Notes: a model not told the origin generated them from the letters alone. Counted from the stretch's first letter, positions 24,601 to 37,008 are shown. The stretch: 64,000 nt of DNA from Coptis chinensis (GCA_015680905.1 CM027383.1:86275001-86339000), one strand, 5' to 3'. Numbers and translations: made by a program.

Positions 24601-26511
24601 TTTGAAGGACCTACACTAGTTTGACCATTTAAGAAAACTGTAGAAGACAAAAAAAAAAAAAACATGATCTGAAGCAAGCATCTAAAGTTGGTTGCAGAAA
24701 ACAGTTTCTACTAGACAGTGAAAATGAAAATAAATACTGTCATGATAAAGCAAACGTATCAATGATATTTCGTATCAACATCTGATAAGCTTGACATAAA
24801 TTTGCAGGATTTTAATAGAACAAAGTAGGAGAACTATTTCATATCAAGTAGTTTAAGATGTCCAAGGGTGTCAGTCAACAGTCTAGCCAAATTAGTCATC
24901 AGGAGAAGCATATTTAAAGCAGAACTAAATACAATGATCACCTGAGAGTAAAGACTGATTTGACTGTGAATGATTTTGTTTTTTCCCTTCACGTTTAGAA
25001 TATACCTGCACATAAGCAAGTTTTAGTTACCAACACTTCTCTTGTAGGGATGTTAACAGTATATCTACATGAAATGCTGAAATGAAAGTGATTCCTTATG
25101 GAATCTTCAAGAAGACTAACGCACACAAACCTGCTGACTTTTCACTTCAGATAACTGAGAAGATGTTCCAGAGGGCATACTCTCAGTTCTACAAGAAGGC
25201 AGGTTCTGATGAGCCTGCTTCTCTTGTAATGGAATTAATTCTTTAGTCAGTTCAGCAGGTCGGTTGTTACTCTGATCCATATCTGAATCCTCTTCCACCA
25301 ACCATCCCCGACAAGATTGCACTGGTAGTCTTGACAAAAGAGAAGGATCACCAAAGTTTTGTTCCTGAAAATTCTGGCCACGCTGCAAAGTATGGGGCCT
25401 TCTTCTTTGGCCAGGATCTAATTCAGAAGGGTTGACTTCCAGCCTAGCAGAAGCTTCGGACAACCCCAACTCTAAAAAGGCAGAAGGCGGACATGATATG
25501 AGAAGACAATTATCCTTTTTCGGTAAGTAAGAATATCATATTGATGAGAACTACAAAATACAAAGTACAACAGAAGGAGATAGGGCATCCCCATGCATCT
25601 ACATAGTAACTAAGACATCTCGAGTAGCTTGGCACCCCTTAAACCACTACAGAGATACAATTTAGAGATGAGAAGATGATAAAGTAAAGTGAACGAGAGA
25701 GAGAGAGAGAGAATAATTATTGCAAAATATTTTTCTTCTTATCTTGCAGTGCTCTCAGTATATAAAGCAACAAAATATAACAGGAATACAAGAACAGGGG
25801 AGACGGATGAGACAGAGAAAAACGGGCATACTCTGTGAAGCCAAAGATGTTCTAGAAGTTTCATAAGTGACAACATTTGGAGACATATAGACAGGTTTCT
25901 GAGGAGCTTCCAGTCCCAAATCTGGATTGTTTCTGACAAAAGGAGTTGGAAAATCCACCGTTGTATGCTTTTCATCCTGATAATAATACAAAATACATTT
26001 AAATAAATGAAAGTAATAATAATAATAACTTTAGCCAAATAGTTTAATAAACATAAGCATTACATGCTACAACCTTTACAATTGATATCATGTCAATCTA
26101 ATATACCATCTAGCCATAACAAATACAATGTGTAGCAAAAACAACGAATAAAATTGATGTGGAAGTGGATAATCACCAATTTCTCCATTCTTCGTTCCAC
26201 TTCACCACCACCGATACCCTCGGACATGAGAACGTCTCTATTTTCATTTGGTGCAAAAACCGTATCCTGAAATTTACGGCAACAAAAAAGGAAATTAGAA
26301 AGCCCAGCTCTTCTTCAAATGCTCAAGAGAAAACAAGAACGAACTTAATTACCTCCGACATTAAGAAGTCGCTCACATCAGGAGAGTAAGGTAAATTTGC
26401 GATCTCATCTTCATAGCAGAGTTCGAAAATTTTCCGCAGTAGATTCTCATCAAATTCCCTGCAAAATGGCATGTTCGTAGACTCAGCAAAGGAATAATGG
26501 AAAGTTACCTA

Positions 26512-26545
<34 letters not shown>

Positions 26546-29500
26546 AGGGAGCTTATGCTGAAGTATACAGTCAAACTGAATGACTCACTTGAAAAATCCC
26601 GCCCTGACATTGCATGCAACATTTCTGGCTACACATAAAACTGGTACGGCATTTGCAGTCTAACATGAACATGTCAAGTAAAATATGGTTTCAATTTAGT
26701 ACGCCATACAATATCCAGAAGATAACAAATCAGCAAAAACTTCACAAGGTACCTCTGCCTGAGGAGCATAATAAGGAGTAAATGCAGGTACAACATGCAC
26801 TCTAGGCTGGTCATTATCTTCCCAAACCTTTTGTCGGTCATCAATCACCATTGCCATCTTAGGGTGACATATGCCATCTTGGAAGACACTTGGCAAAGAT
26901 TTCCTAGAGCCTACCACATTCAAATAGTAGCAGTGAGATTTTTATATATGTATATATAGATAGCAATAAATTGCTAAATTCAAAACTAGCAAAAATGAAG
27001 AGCGTCTCCAGTGGCGCTGGGAAAGTATTTACTCCACCATAGTTGCACCACAAGTTTCATTACCAACAAGATGTAAAACTAACAAATACACAAAACCTTA
27101 CGCTGACCATTTATTTTTTGCAAGTCCTAAACTATAAGCAGAACCAACACCTCATCTAAACCTTTTGGAATTAAACTGCATATCAGACATGTACAATTAA
27201 ATCCTCGCTAAAGTATGCTTGCCTGGATTTACACACACAATCCGGTTCAAAAGTTTATTTGAGCTTATCAAGTGTGCATCTGGGTCAAGAAGCCTCCACA
27301 TCTCTAAAGCATAATCTCTTTCAGCCATTGTACAAACATAAACTTCAAATCGCTTGCGGCCTTTGGCGTTCAAATAACTCCTTAGATCCTCCCAAGCAGG
27401 TCGTAATCTCACAAGCACACTTGTATCGCGAATCTGCAAGAAATAGGGGGGGCACTAACAGTTATAAGAAACTATGTTAGGTTCTCGTGGAAGAAAGTAT
27501 GAGAATGTAATACCTGATCCTCACCAATAATCTACAAAATATGGATACACTTCGAGACATTCCACATAGAAAAGATTATAGAAGTTCAAACTGAATATTT
27601 TAAAAGATAAGAGAGTACATTAAGTGGAAGAAGTAAGCTAAAAGGTGTACATCCTGACATCCAGAAAAATTGCTAAATTTTATCTCATGACTGCAGCCCA
27701 CATTACAACAGGCTAATAGTCACTGATAAATTTTATTCATTCTGTCTTTCTATGTCAAGAACAGACAAAACATTATTTTCAGTTTCTGCTTTGAAAAAGC
27801 ATATCTCCAACATACCCGTGACTGATTAAAAGGATTGCCTAACTTCCCACATTGAATTTTAGCTGAACACTTTTGTACATATAGATAGTAGCTGAGACAT
27901 CACCATGTGTTACCGACACAAGTGTAGTGTCTGACAAGAAACTTTTTCAGAAAAATAGGGTGTCCACATCACATAATTGATAACAGTGTACGTAATGACA
28001 TGATAACTAGGCATATAATCATTCATAACCACTTTCAGTTTGCTTTAAAAAGATCAGAATACGTTCAAAATTTGGCTCCAAACAATTTCACATCATACGG
28101 ATTTATAAAAATCACATCAACGAAAGGTAGAGAAAAATTACAAAATTCAACAAGAGCATCAGCATAGTTGACCGACGTAATGACATGTAATGTCATGTTG
28201 CCTGCAGTTGTATATGGAAGGGAATAAAAGTCAATCGGTACATAGTACTCTCATCATGTGATGACATTCATATGCTCATAAATGTACCAAAACTCATTGG
28301 AGATGAAGCAAATCTTTGTGATTGAAGATCCTTGGAAAGCCCCAACTCGACCATATTGAGTCAGCTCCACCATTAAACGGATCTTCTATCACCAATCAAA
28401 ACCCAAACACATTCATCAATAGCATGAAAAAGAATTGTCTCAACCAAAGAGCTTAAGGTCTCCAAACATGTATGAGAGAGATGGCGTCCAAAAAATTACA
28501 AAAATAGAGATAAAAAATACATACATGCAAATGACGCATCCTTTCTAATATATTTTTGTATAATGGTCTATCCTTCTTGCCTTCAATATTGTGAACACCA
28601 AAAACAATTCATTTTCATGAGCAAATTACTCCAAACATGTGTGCAAGAAATAGCATCCACAAAAATTACAAAAAAAAAAAGAAATTACATAAATGCAAAT
28701 GACACATCCTTTCTATTACATTTTTCTATAATGGCCTTTCCCTTGTTTCCTTATTATTGTGAACACTAGGACAAAATATTATGTTCCAATTCTATAATGC
28801 TTTTAGATTTAGGCAAAAGTGTTCTCTACGCCAATTTGAAACAAAAGTTTCTCTATTTGTCAAAGAAACATAATGCCTGTTCATTTACTAACTTTAACGA
28901 TAGAAAGAAAGATTTCCATATCAATACATACACTTGGTTACAGCAATTGCTTTCACATTCTACCCTAGAGATTTTAATGCATCCATAAAATCACATTGTG
29001 CATAATCACGCAAGACGGTAAATCTTAATCACGCATAAATAATCAAATAAATCCACTATAAATGAACGGTAACAACAAGAACCATATATAGCAAACAGAT
29101 ATATAACAACAACATAATTATACGATTTGTAAATGCACTAAATACAACAAACAAAGGAAAGGAAATAAATTAACCTCGGGATTAATCCTCGTAAGCACAA
29201 TATTCCTTTCTTTCAATCTAATAACCGGGCGAAAAATTTTCTCTTGCTCACTCCCCACCGACACAACCTCCTCAGGTAAAACCGAATAAAACTTTCCATT
29301 ATCCACAACATTATCATTCTCCAAATACTGTTTCAACAACGATCTATCCTCAACATATCGCCTTAACTCAGCCGACATTCCCGACACTCTCAAAGGATCA
29401 TTTTCAACATCGAGTCTCTTTTGAAGAGAATCAATTCTATCTTCAAATGATTTCATTGTATTTGCAACAATTAATGTCTCATCCAAATCAAACACAATTG

Positions 29501-30007
29501 ACAAACATCTTAAATTCAACATCCGTAAACAAGATTCATATAAACCTAACGGAACTGAACAACACCAAAAACATGGTAACTTTTCTATCTTACTAGGCAT
29601 GGCTACTAAATGCAATTCCTCTCCACCTAACATCACAACAGCTGTCTGCAAATAACCAAAAAAACATAAAAACTCATTAAATTCATCGAATCAGTTATAA
29701 TTATTCTTACTATAAAATCAAGTAATTTTATTTATTATTATTATACCTTGAGATCATTTAAGCAAGAGATGTAAAGTGAATTAAAATGAGATTTTTCATT
29801 TGAAGTGGATTTGATTTTGCAAACAATTGAAAAAGGAGAAATTGTTTGAAGAATTGAAAGAGGTGGACAACGTTCACTTAGTGATGAGATGTGATTGATT
29901 CGTAATTCATTATTTGGGAATTGGAAATTATTTGTTGTTGAAAAGATTTCTACTTCTCCTAAATATAAATCGCCGTGAAACACAGCAGTTTTCAACCCTC
30001 GATTCAT
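18689..30007 (-). CDS. CPL2: RNA polymerase II CTD phosphatase-like protein (CPL2 orthologue)
   Basis: Fifteen exons on the minus strand: 29747-30007, 29175-29645, 27223-27433, 26753-26910, 26589-26659, 26353-26458, 26177-26266, 25832-25976, 25131-25471, 24942-25005, 21479-21612, 21347-21400, 20634-20730, 19079-19224, 18689-18742. All phases agree, giving 800 residues (Arabidopsis CPL2 is about 770). CPLs dephosphorylate the RNA polymerase II C-terminal domain in the nucleus. The FCP1-type acylphosphatase signature DLDET is at D140/D142, and the second acidic site, [10 protein letters not shown], is at residues 338-339. A double-stranded RNA-binding domain covers about 668-745 ([30 protein letters not shown]). 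CPL2 has one such domain and CPL1 two, and the N-terminus ([18 protein letters not shown]) also fits CPL2. Intron 3 uses a GC donor. The end is tentative: CCAAG/GTGAGG overlaps the stop and could be a splice donor. Confidence 0.9.
21613..24941. other. Large intron 10 of the CPL2-like gene
   Basis: This 3.3-kb interval lies between exons whose phases match directly, so no further exon is required. ORFs such as 22639-22977 (minus) and 24107-24358 (plus) show no recognisable domain. No bounded transposon was identified, although the size suggests old insertions. Confidence 0.55.
26515..26542. repeat. GT microsatellite in a CPL2 intron
   Basis: An uninterrupted GT dinucleotide run of about 14 units lies between exons 5 and 6. 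A shorter GA run is at about 25695-25711 in another intron. Confidence 0.9.
28459..28768. repeat. Tandem duplication inside intron 2 of the CPL2-like gene
   Basis: Two units, 28459-28599 and 28629-28768, start with TCCAAACATGT, share CATGCAAATGAC/CACATCCTTTCT and end with ATTGTGAACAC. Offset is 170 bp. The copies have diverged by substitutions and indels. It is non-coding. Confidence 0.8.
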
Positions 30008-30105
30008 TTTGGCAATCAAGAAAAAAAAAAATTTTGCTGTCTCCTCTTTTCTGCTCACTCACTCCTCCCTCCTGCTAAGCGGTTTTGAAATGAGGGCAAA
30101 GTAAG

Positions 30106-30113
30106 TTTATATA
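30106..30113 (-). promoter_or_regulatory. Probable TATA box of the CPL2-like gene
   Basis: On the minus strand this reads TATATAAA, about 100 bases before the start codon at 30005-30007, in an otherwise unremarkable flank. Confidence 0.55.
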
Positions 30114-30649
30114 GAAGTGAGGAAGGTTGGTCCGTACGGTCATCCTGAGTGAGACGTTTTTTTAAGAGTTTGTATTACATGCGTGTATTACGTACTGAAA
30201 ACTATATAGGTGACTACGTGTCAGTTTATTATTAGTTTATTGGTTCACAAGACGACAAGAACGAGATGTCTAGGACAGGTTGTCGTGTTGTGTTTTAATG
30301 GATGAATCTTCGTGTACGCAGTTGTGTAAAATAACGTCATTTGTTTTTCACAATTATATAGTTATGCAGTGCCCTTTTACGGATTTCTTATTGGGCCTCC
30401 TAACAGAATGATGATTGGCCTATGCAGGTTACGCACTAAGATTTAACTCCTCAACAATGTCTCCGCCTCTTTTTTTTTTAGGTTGCACCAATTGTGATTA
30501 AAATTTGAAAGATAGAGAAGATGATGATTAAGGGATTTTTATATCTGAATTAGGACGAAATAAAGCTAAGTGAGTGTGAGTGTAGAGTTTTGATTGAGAG
30601 AGAGAGATTTAATTTGCGGCGGTTAATATACATATGTAATTTGTGGACA
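30114..30649. other. Upstream flank of the CPL2-like gene
   Basis: Promoter-proximal sequence without a recognisable gene. It ends at the second CGATAT MITE. Confidence 0.45.
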
Positions 30650-30657
30650 CTTGATAT

Positions 30658-31041
30658 CATAGTACAAAATATCATGATATGGCAAAATATCAATTTCTAA
30701 TTTTTTATAAATATGTATCGTGGATATATCCTTCTCTTTGGGGATATTTGATATTGTTTCATATACAAATATCGTTGATATATCTAAAATATCGACAAAT
30801 ATCGTGAATATTATGGATATTTATTGATATATCATGATATATAATTTATATTTATTTGAAATATAATGTTAAATATTAAATAAAATTGTTACATACACAA
30901 AATATCGCAATATATCCTAAAATATCGATAATATTATCGATATTTGCAGTTGTAAATATCTCTAAACATATCGCGATATTTATTTATCCTTTACTGAAAT
31001 ATCGATATATATCCCAACATATTGCGATATTTTGTACTATG
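30658..31041. mobile_element. CGATAT-rich MITE, copy 2 (hAT-like, 8-bp target duplication)
   Basis: The 384-bp element has a perfect 16-bp terminal inverted repeat, CATAGTACAAAATATC, and is flanked by CTTGATAT at 30650-30657 and 31042-31049. The interior is dense in ATATCG and CGATAT. Length, TIR (12 of 16 positions shared) and composition match the copy at 11351-11745. It lies about 650 bp upstream of the CPL2 start codon. Confidence 0.85.
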
Positions 31042-31049
31042 CTTGATAT

Positions 31050-31940
31050 CATAATGATTGGATATTTTGTCAATAGTGCAGAGTAGTGGGTTTTTTTTGT
31101 GTGCAGTTTAGATGGCAAATCTTTGTGAATAGTGCAGAGTGGCGTATGTACAGGTCAAAAGGAAACTTTCCTGTCAACAGCTGGAGAGGATTTCACTTAG
31201 GGGTTGCTTGATAACTGGAGAGGATTTCACTTAGGGGCTGCTTGATAACTGGTTTTCCCGTGGCAAATCAACATTTTCTCGTGATAAAAGCCCATTTGCC
31301 GCTGCTTGTTGTTAAATACTGGTCCGGCAAAAAGAAATAACATTTGCCGGCAAATCAGGCACGTGACCATATTTTCTCACTTCATGCGGGAAAAATTTAT
31401 CCAGGTGGGAGCTGGATATATTTTGCTGGAGAAAAACTCTCAAAATTTTCTCGCTTTGACCCTAATTTTGACAAATCAAAATCGCATTCTCTCAACTACA
31501 CACTCTCTCTCTCAAGCCGCCGACAGTTCCTACAAGAGGAGGATCTCTCAAGCCGCCGACAATTCCTACAAGAGGAGAAATATGCTCATCAGGTTTGTAT
31601 ATTCTCTCTTTTTCATATGCATGATCTTTTGAGTAGTTGACTAAATAACATTATGCTTCTCAAATGATTTCAAGTTTTACTTGATCAAAGTTGAAATAAT
31701 GAAACTCAATGCGATGCCTACAACTCTACAAGTGATTATTTAAATATTTAATGTATGAGTGTGTGTTGGTGGAATCATTTTCAAATCACAAACATAGTTG
31801 GTTACTGAATGTTTGAAATGGTGATTAACTGATTATCATTTGTTGATACGAACTAGAATTATCTTTGTTGAATGTTGATACGAACCAGAACTAGAGGGAC
31901 GACCATTACAAATTAAATAACTTGGACGTGATTCCATCTA
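31050..31940. other. Intergenic with two short tandem duplications
   Basis: A 34-bp unit (CTGGAGAGGATTTCACTTAG onward) is repeated twice at about 31180-31251. A unit of about 38 bp with CAAGCCGCCGACA and CCTACAAGAGGAG is repeated twice at about 31510-31582, followed by CAG/GTTTGT, a plausible splice donor. CTCTCTCTC before it resembles a plant 5' leader. Overlapping ORFs at 31306-31640 are not recognisable. TTTGCCGCTGCTTGTT here recurs at 58290-58320 on the other strand. Confidence 0.5.
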
Positions 31941-32867
31941 ATGTTCATGTTCAAAATACAATGCAAGTCTCTTTTCGACATAAGAGACATACACCAACAA
32001 CTTCTATTAAAACAAGATTACTTAACAAAAAATATAGTAATCCAAATCATTAAAACTTACGTAAACTTTCATGCATATACATATTCTGTAGACTTACTAA
32101 AAACCATTCCGCCTTCTTCGAATGCGGTTTATTAGTGGAACCAAATTATTAAAGTTGATGTAAGTAATGGGTATCAGGATAACGCGTTTAATTTATATTG
32201 TTTAATGCTTAGTTTAAACTGGAAACCTGATGGTTTTACTTACCCGTCTGTACTTAAAGCTTGTGGGGAGATTCAGTGTGTCTAGCGTGGGGTTTTGGTC
32301 CATAGTGTTGTTTGTAGAAGTGGGTATGAGTCGAATGTGTTTGTTTGTAATGCTTTAGTGGCCATGTATGCTCGGTGTGGCGAGCTTGATGAGGCGGTAA
32401 AAGTGTTTGATGAAGTGTCTCAAAGAGGGATTAGTGATGTCGTGTTGTGGAACTCTATTATGAGTGCTTTTGTGAGGAGTGGGGAGGTGGGTAAAGCGTT
32501 GAATATGTTTGGTGGGATGAATTCGAGGGTTGTGGGGTTGAGGGCAGATGTGGCGAGTCTTGTTAATATTCTTCTGGCTTGTGCTTCTGTCGGGGCATTA
32601 ATGCAAGGAAAGCAAGTGCATGGGTATGCTGTTCGGAGCTGTTTGTTTAAAGATGTGTTTGTTTGTAATGCTTTGGTGGCCATGTATGCTCGGTGTGGCG
32701 AGCTTGATGAGGCGGTAAAAGTGTTTGATGAAGTGTCTCAAAGAGGGGTTAGTGATGTCGTGTCGTGGAACTCTATTGTGGGTGCTTTTGTGAGGAGAAA
32801 TCTGCGTAGTATGTCGTTTGCTTCGTTGTTAAATTCCTCTGTCGATAGATTTTTCAAAATTCCTTAG
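31941..32867 (+). pseudogene. Pentatricopeptide repeat protein pseudogene (PLS type, At5g16860-like)
   Basis: PPR proteins bind organellar RNA. Seen: an N-terminal part (DIRDIHQQLLLKQDY), WNQIIKVDVSNGY, KPDGFTYPSVLKACGE, SNVFVCNALVAMYARCGELD, VVLWNSIMSAFVRSGEVGKA, VSLVNILLACASVGAL-type repeats with KQVHGYAVRS. These match the start of an Arabidopsis At5g16860-like protein as I recall it. Breaks: a TAG near 32131-32136, a TAG at 32282-32284, and truncation after about 32797, where unrelated residues lead to a stop at 32867. The usual family length is over 800 residues; about 300 remain. Segment 32653-32797 is a near copy of 32335-32479. Confidence 0.82.
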
Positions 32868-34302
32868 CCTGTTTTTCTATTTGAGAGTCCCACAATATAA
32901 AAAAAAAAATCCAATTAAACTTCGTCTTCTTCACTAAAAAAAGAGAAATTACACCATCAATTGATCACAACTAAAAAACGAATTGAATAAATTATGCCAT
33001 CGATTCATTACAACAAATTGTATGGGAATATTAGAAATTTAATGGGTTATTGGATTGCATTACATGACACTAGCAACGTTATGCCATGCTGCTAGTTGCT
33101 ACACACAATTGGTGTTCTTTGCTTCATTGTAATGGTGTTTAGGCCATTAGGTATACTCACGAGTCACAACTCACAACAGCTGTTTCTAAAAAGGGAAAAA
33201 GCCATAATGACGCCAAAAACCACAGAAAATTCTTTTGTGGCTATATATTGAGCAATCAAATCTTTCATTAGATTTTTGATTCCCCTGTAGTTCCGCTTCT
33301 TGCTCCAAAAATGAAGAAAGACTTGTAGGGAATAGCAGGTTGGGTTTGTCCAACCAAGAAAGACATAGGATGCACCCTTTCGAACCATGTCTCTTGGAGA
33401 AGCGCTTTTTTAGCTACCCTCGAGATATGGTTTGAGCCCTGGTGCTGAACTCATTTAGAGATGAGGTAGACTTCAAAACTACGAGAACGAACAGAATAAC
33501 AAAAGTAAGGAGATAAAAGGATAACTGATTGCCTAAAGGTTGCTCAATCATATAAGTTGAAGACTAGTACATTGTTAGAAAGGAAATATATTCCTTTCAT
33601 CTGTGTAAAGCAACTTTTGATAAATTAAAGTAGTATATCAAAAGCATTGTGGCTTATCTGCAGCACAAATGCATAATATAAAACACTTTAGGGACAGAAA
33701 ATTGGTTTGGTCACTCTCCCAGTACTAAAATCACACCTTCCACACAAAAAAAAAACATGTTTCATAAAAGAATGAATGCGAGTAATGGTAAACCATCGTG
33801 TCATCAGATTTATTAGTTTAGGAGAATTGCAGTAAGTTGATCACAATGCAAAAGCATCATATAAAATAAGAATCTGGAATTTAAATCTATAGAACAAAAA
33901 CCATAAGCAGTAAACAGACGTTAATCAAGAATTCGGGGATCAAATATAGGGTTAAACCAGTCTTTAATGTAAAACTAGCTAATAATAAAATGAGTACTCA
34001 TAGAGACACTTACAACACTCTTGAAAAAGAATGGGAAAAGTGTGTTCGTAGTTGTAGCATTCGCTCTAGTAAAGGCTAACATATCTGTATCTTGCTCTCA
34101 AAGTTCGGTTAGAACCCCGACTAGAACCAGTTATTAGAAACGAGAGACAAGAAAACATCTAAAAGTGTGTGTGGAAGCAATAATCTCTTTTTTTCCCGCT
34201 AATGATGGAAGCAATATTCTCTGTCAAGTCCTTTATTGAAACAACATTCAGTCTAAATTGATGCCATTAACTCGGTGAAATTTATAGCTAGAAATATTAG
34301 GT
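32868..34302. other. Intergenic, nothing recognised
   Basis: About 1.4 kb of AT-rich sequence with short tracts of A and T. The ORF at 33164-33388 (minus) shows no family features. Confidence 0.45.
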
Positions 34303-34545
34303 CTTTGGACTAGCAGTTGAATGGTAAAGTCGAGGTGACGAGGTTCGAGTCCAAATTCAGGACTGGAGTTATTGAGGCCGGGTTGGATATTTTGAGACAC
34401 TGGTCTAATTGACCTAGTAATCTGAAGTAATTTTCAAATAGTTGTCGTCTTTCCGAATAAAGTGTCATTCATGTAGCTCACCTTTGTAGGTGCATCCAAG
34501 GGTTTTAGTAGTTAGGCAGACCTTTACCCATCCACCAAACCCACA
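34303..34545 (+). mobile_element. tRNA-derived SINE-like sequence
   Basis: A box A-like TAGCAGTTGAATGGT (34311-34325) and a perfect box B, GGTTCGAGTCC (34342-34352), are spaced as in a tRNA-derived polymerase III promoter. The first 75 bases do not fold into an intact tRNA cloverleaf by eye, and the sequence continues into an unrelated body. The right end is approximate and no target duplication was identified. Confidence 0.55.
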
Positions 34546-35328
34546 ATGTATAAGTCAGTATAGTAATAAACCTTGCATATACTATTTTAGATTAGCAAAT
34601 TGTGGAAGTCAGGCTTGTTAGCGCGTAGGGTACTGGAAAAGGAAATCATGCTTATTCTATTGTTTAAGTTACAATTTATCGGGTTTTTTTTAATGAAGGG
34701 GTTAGGATGTGAATGGTGTGTTTGGCCCTTATCAAATGTTTAGTGTACTTTGTTTGTATTCACCCACTTTCGATGTTGGGGGAGCAGATTGCCAGTGCAG
34801 TTTTTAATGACATTAGGATTTGGTTAATGTTAGGGTGTGCAAAACTGTGGATGCTGCTTGTATGGGAGTTAGTGGTTCTCTACTTTTGCCAGCTTGCATT
34901 TTATATCCTATGTTAGCTTAAGTGGCCTGATCTTGTCTAATTGCTATGTACTTATATATTGTAGATATTTTTTAATATTGTCTTACCATTGCAGTAAGTG
35001 TCCTCACATCACATCATAAATAATTGTGGTCAAGTTTTGATATCAGTTGCATATTGCCAATGAGGCAATGAACCTAGGCGTGCATATATTCACTTTAAGC
35101 TTTTATATGTACGTACATGCTCAAAAAATATGTAAGCTTTTCCCAAAAAATATTTTTGTTAATTCCAAGAAGAAAAAGGATGAAAAAGATATCTCATGTC
35201 TATCTATCGTGAAGCATCATCAATTTGTACATTTTGTGAATAAATTTGTTATGAATAGCTGTTTTGGTAACTAATTAACATATTAGTATAATTAATCTGA
35301 ACATGTTTCTTTTATGTAGAGAGTTATT
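34546..35328. other. Flank 5' of the Harbinger transposase
   Basis: No recognisable gene. It may include the 5' terminus of the Harbinger element, but I could not identify its terminal inverted repeat. Confidence 0.4.
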
Positions 35329-36714
35329 TTGATATTTAGTTGTTACTTATTATTACACTATATGAGTTTGTGTAGAATGATGAGAACTACACGTGAGCGT
35401 AGGGCAGTTGCGACTTTGGTGGTTGTTATTATTGCTCAAGCTGTGATGGCATACTACGATTGGTGGTATAGGAGATATATGACTAGGCATAGGGTTGTTA
35501 GAGCTATACCTACACCCATACCTAGGGCACCGCGTAGAAATATGGATATGCAACGGAGTGTTGTGTTGAGGAGGTTTTACATGGATAGTGACCACTATTG
35601 TCATAACATGTTGAGGATGAATAGAGAAATGTTTTGTCGCTTCTGCCTCCATTTGCACGGACTTGGTCTTAATGACAGCCGGTATCTGTCAGTCGAGGAG
35701 CAAGTCGCGTATTTTTTGTGTACAATCGGGCATGACATGCAACAACAAAATATTGAGTTGCAATTCTTCCGCTCATGTGAAACAGTTCATTGTTATTTCC
35801 ATGTGGTATTGCAAATGGTTTTGAGGTTATATAGAGAAGTGGTCAATAATGCTACCGCTGCAAACTCTCCTCAGCAGTGCTCGGAAACAAAAGAATGGCA
35901 TCAGTATTTTCAGGTTAGAGAGATATCCATCCTATTAAACTTTTGACTTATAAAATTGTCGTTAACAAACGTTTTTGGTTTTAGGACGTTGTGGGTGCTA
36001 TTGATGGTACTCACATTGCTACCAAAGTAGATGTGGAAGACCAGGGTAGATATCATAATAGGAAGGGTGTCGTCAGCCAAAATGTGTTGGTTGCTTGTAC
36101 GTTTGACATGAAGTTTACTTATGTACTTACTGGATGGGAGGGTTCTACCCATGATGGTCGAGTCTTGAGGAGTGTCGTATCTCGCCCTGGGCACAAACTT
36201 ACTTTACCCACTGGTATGTCAAGGTTTATAATTATAATCTATCTTAGCACCTGAAAATGTCATATAGTAAACTTAACATGACACCGTCCCAGGATCGAAG
36301 TACTATATTGCGGATGTTGGTTTCGCATTAGTCCCGGGATTCCTCACACCCTTTCGTGGCACACGATATCATCTCCGTGACATAGGCACAGAGGATGCTC
36401 AAGATTACAAAGAGTTGTATAATTTTAGGCATTCGTCATTGCGTATGGCTGTTGAGAGAACAATCGGGTTGTTGAAGAAACGATCTGCATGTCTTAGGCA
36501 TGCTCCTCATTATGATACGAGTGTACACACGAAAGTAATCCTTGCATGTTGTGCTATCCATAACTTCTTGAGGGAGGAAAACCCAGATAGTATGTTAACC
36601 GACGAAGAATCGAGCTCGGATGAAGAAAATGGGGATGCGGGCATTAATAAGGATGACACTAATAGTAATGAAGACCAACAAGTTCAAATTGATATGGTAC
36701 CTACCCATGATTAG
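35329..36714 (+). CDS. PIF/Harbinger transposase (HARBI1-like DDE nuclease)
   Basis: Three exons, 35329-35913, 35985-36213 and 36293-36714, join in phase with GT-AG introns to give up to 411 residues. In-frame ATGs at 35362, 35377 and 35380 are alternative starts. The protein cuts and pastes its own element. Exon 1 carries the N-terminal helical region ([35 protein letters not shown]). Exon 2 has the first catalytic aspartate in GAIDGTHI and the second in GSTHDGRVL. Exon 3 has [20 protein letters not shown] and the catalytic glutamate in [16 protein letters not shown], then an acidic tail. No stop or frameshift was found, so it may be translatable. The Myb/SANT-like partner gene lies directly downstream. 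Confidence 0.9.
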
Positions 36715-37008
36715 ACAAATTGGAGAGATGCTTTGGCTTTAATGATGTGGCAAGATACCATGGGACCACATTAAATATGTGATAGTGTTTTAATTATATT
36801 TTATAATGGTTCACGTTGTCTTTTTAATGTGAATTTTTATTAGTGAATTGGTGCTTGTATTAATTATGGTTTGTACTGGATAAAATTGAATGGTTATCTA
36901 TGATTTTGTTTAATGAATATTTATTAGAGGTTGTTAATTATTAATGAATGTGATATTACTTTTTTTTTTTATTTATTTGTTTGTATTTTAATGATACTTC
37001 CAACAGTT

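Noticed and set aside
34311-34352. A tRNA gene
   Set aside because: Promoter boxes are present but no acceptor stem or anticodon arm could be folded; a SINE is the better reading.
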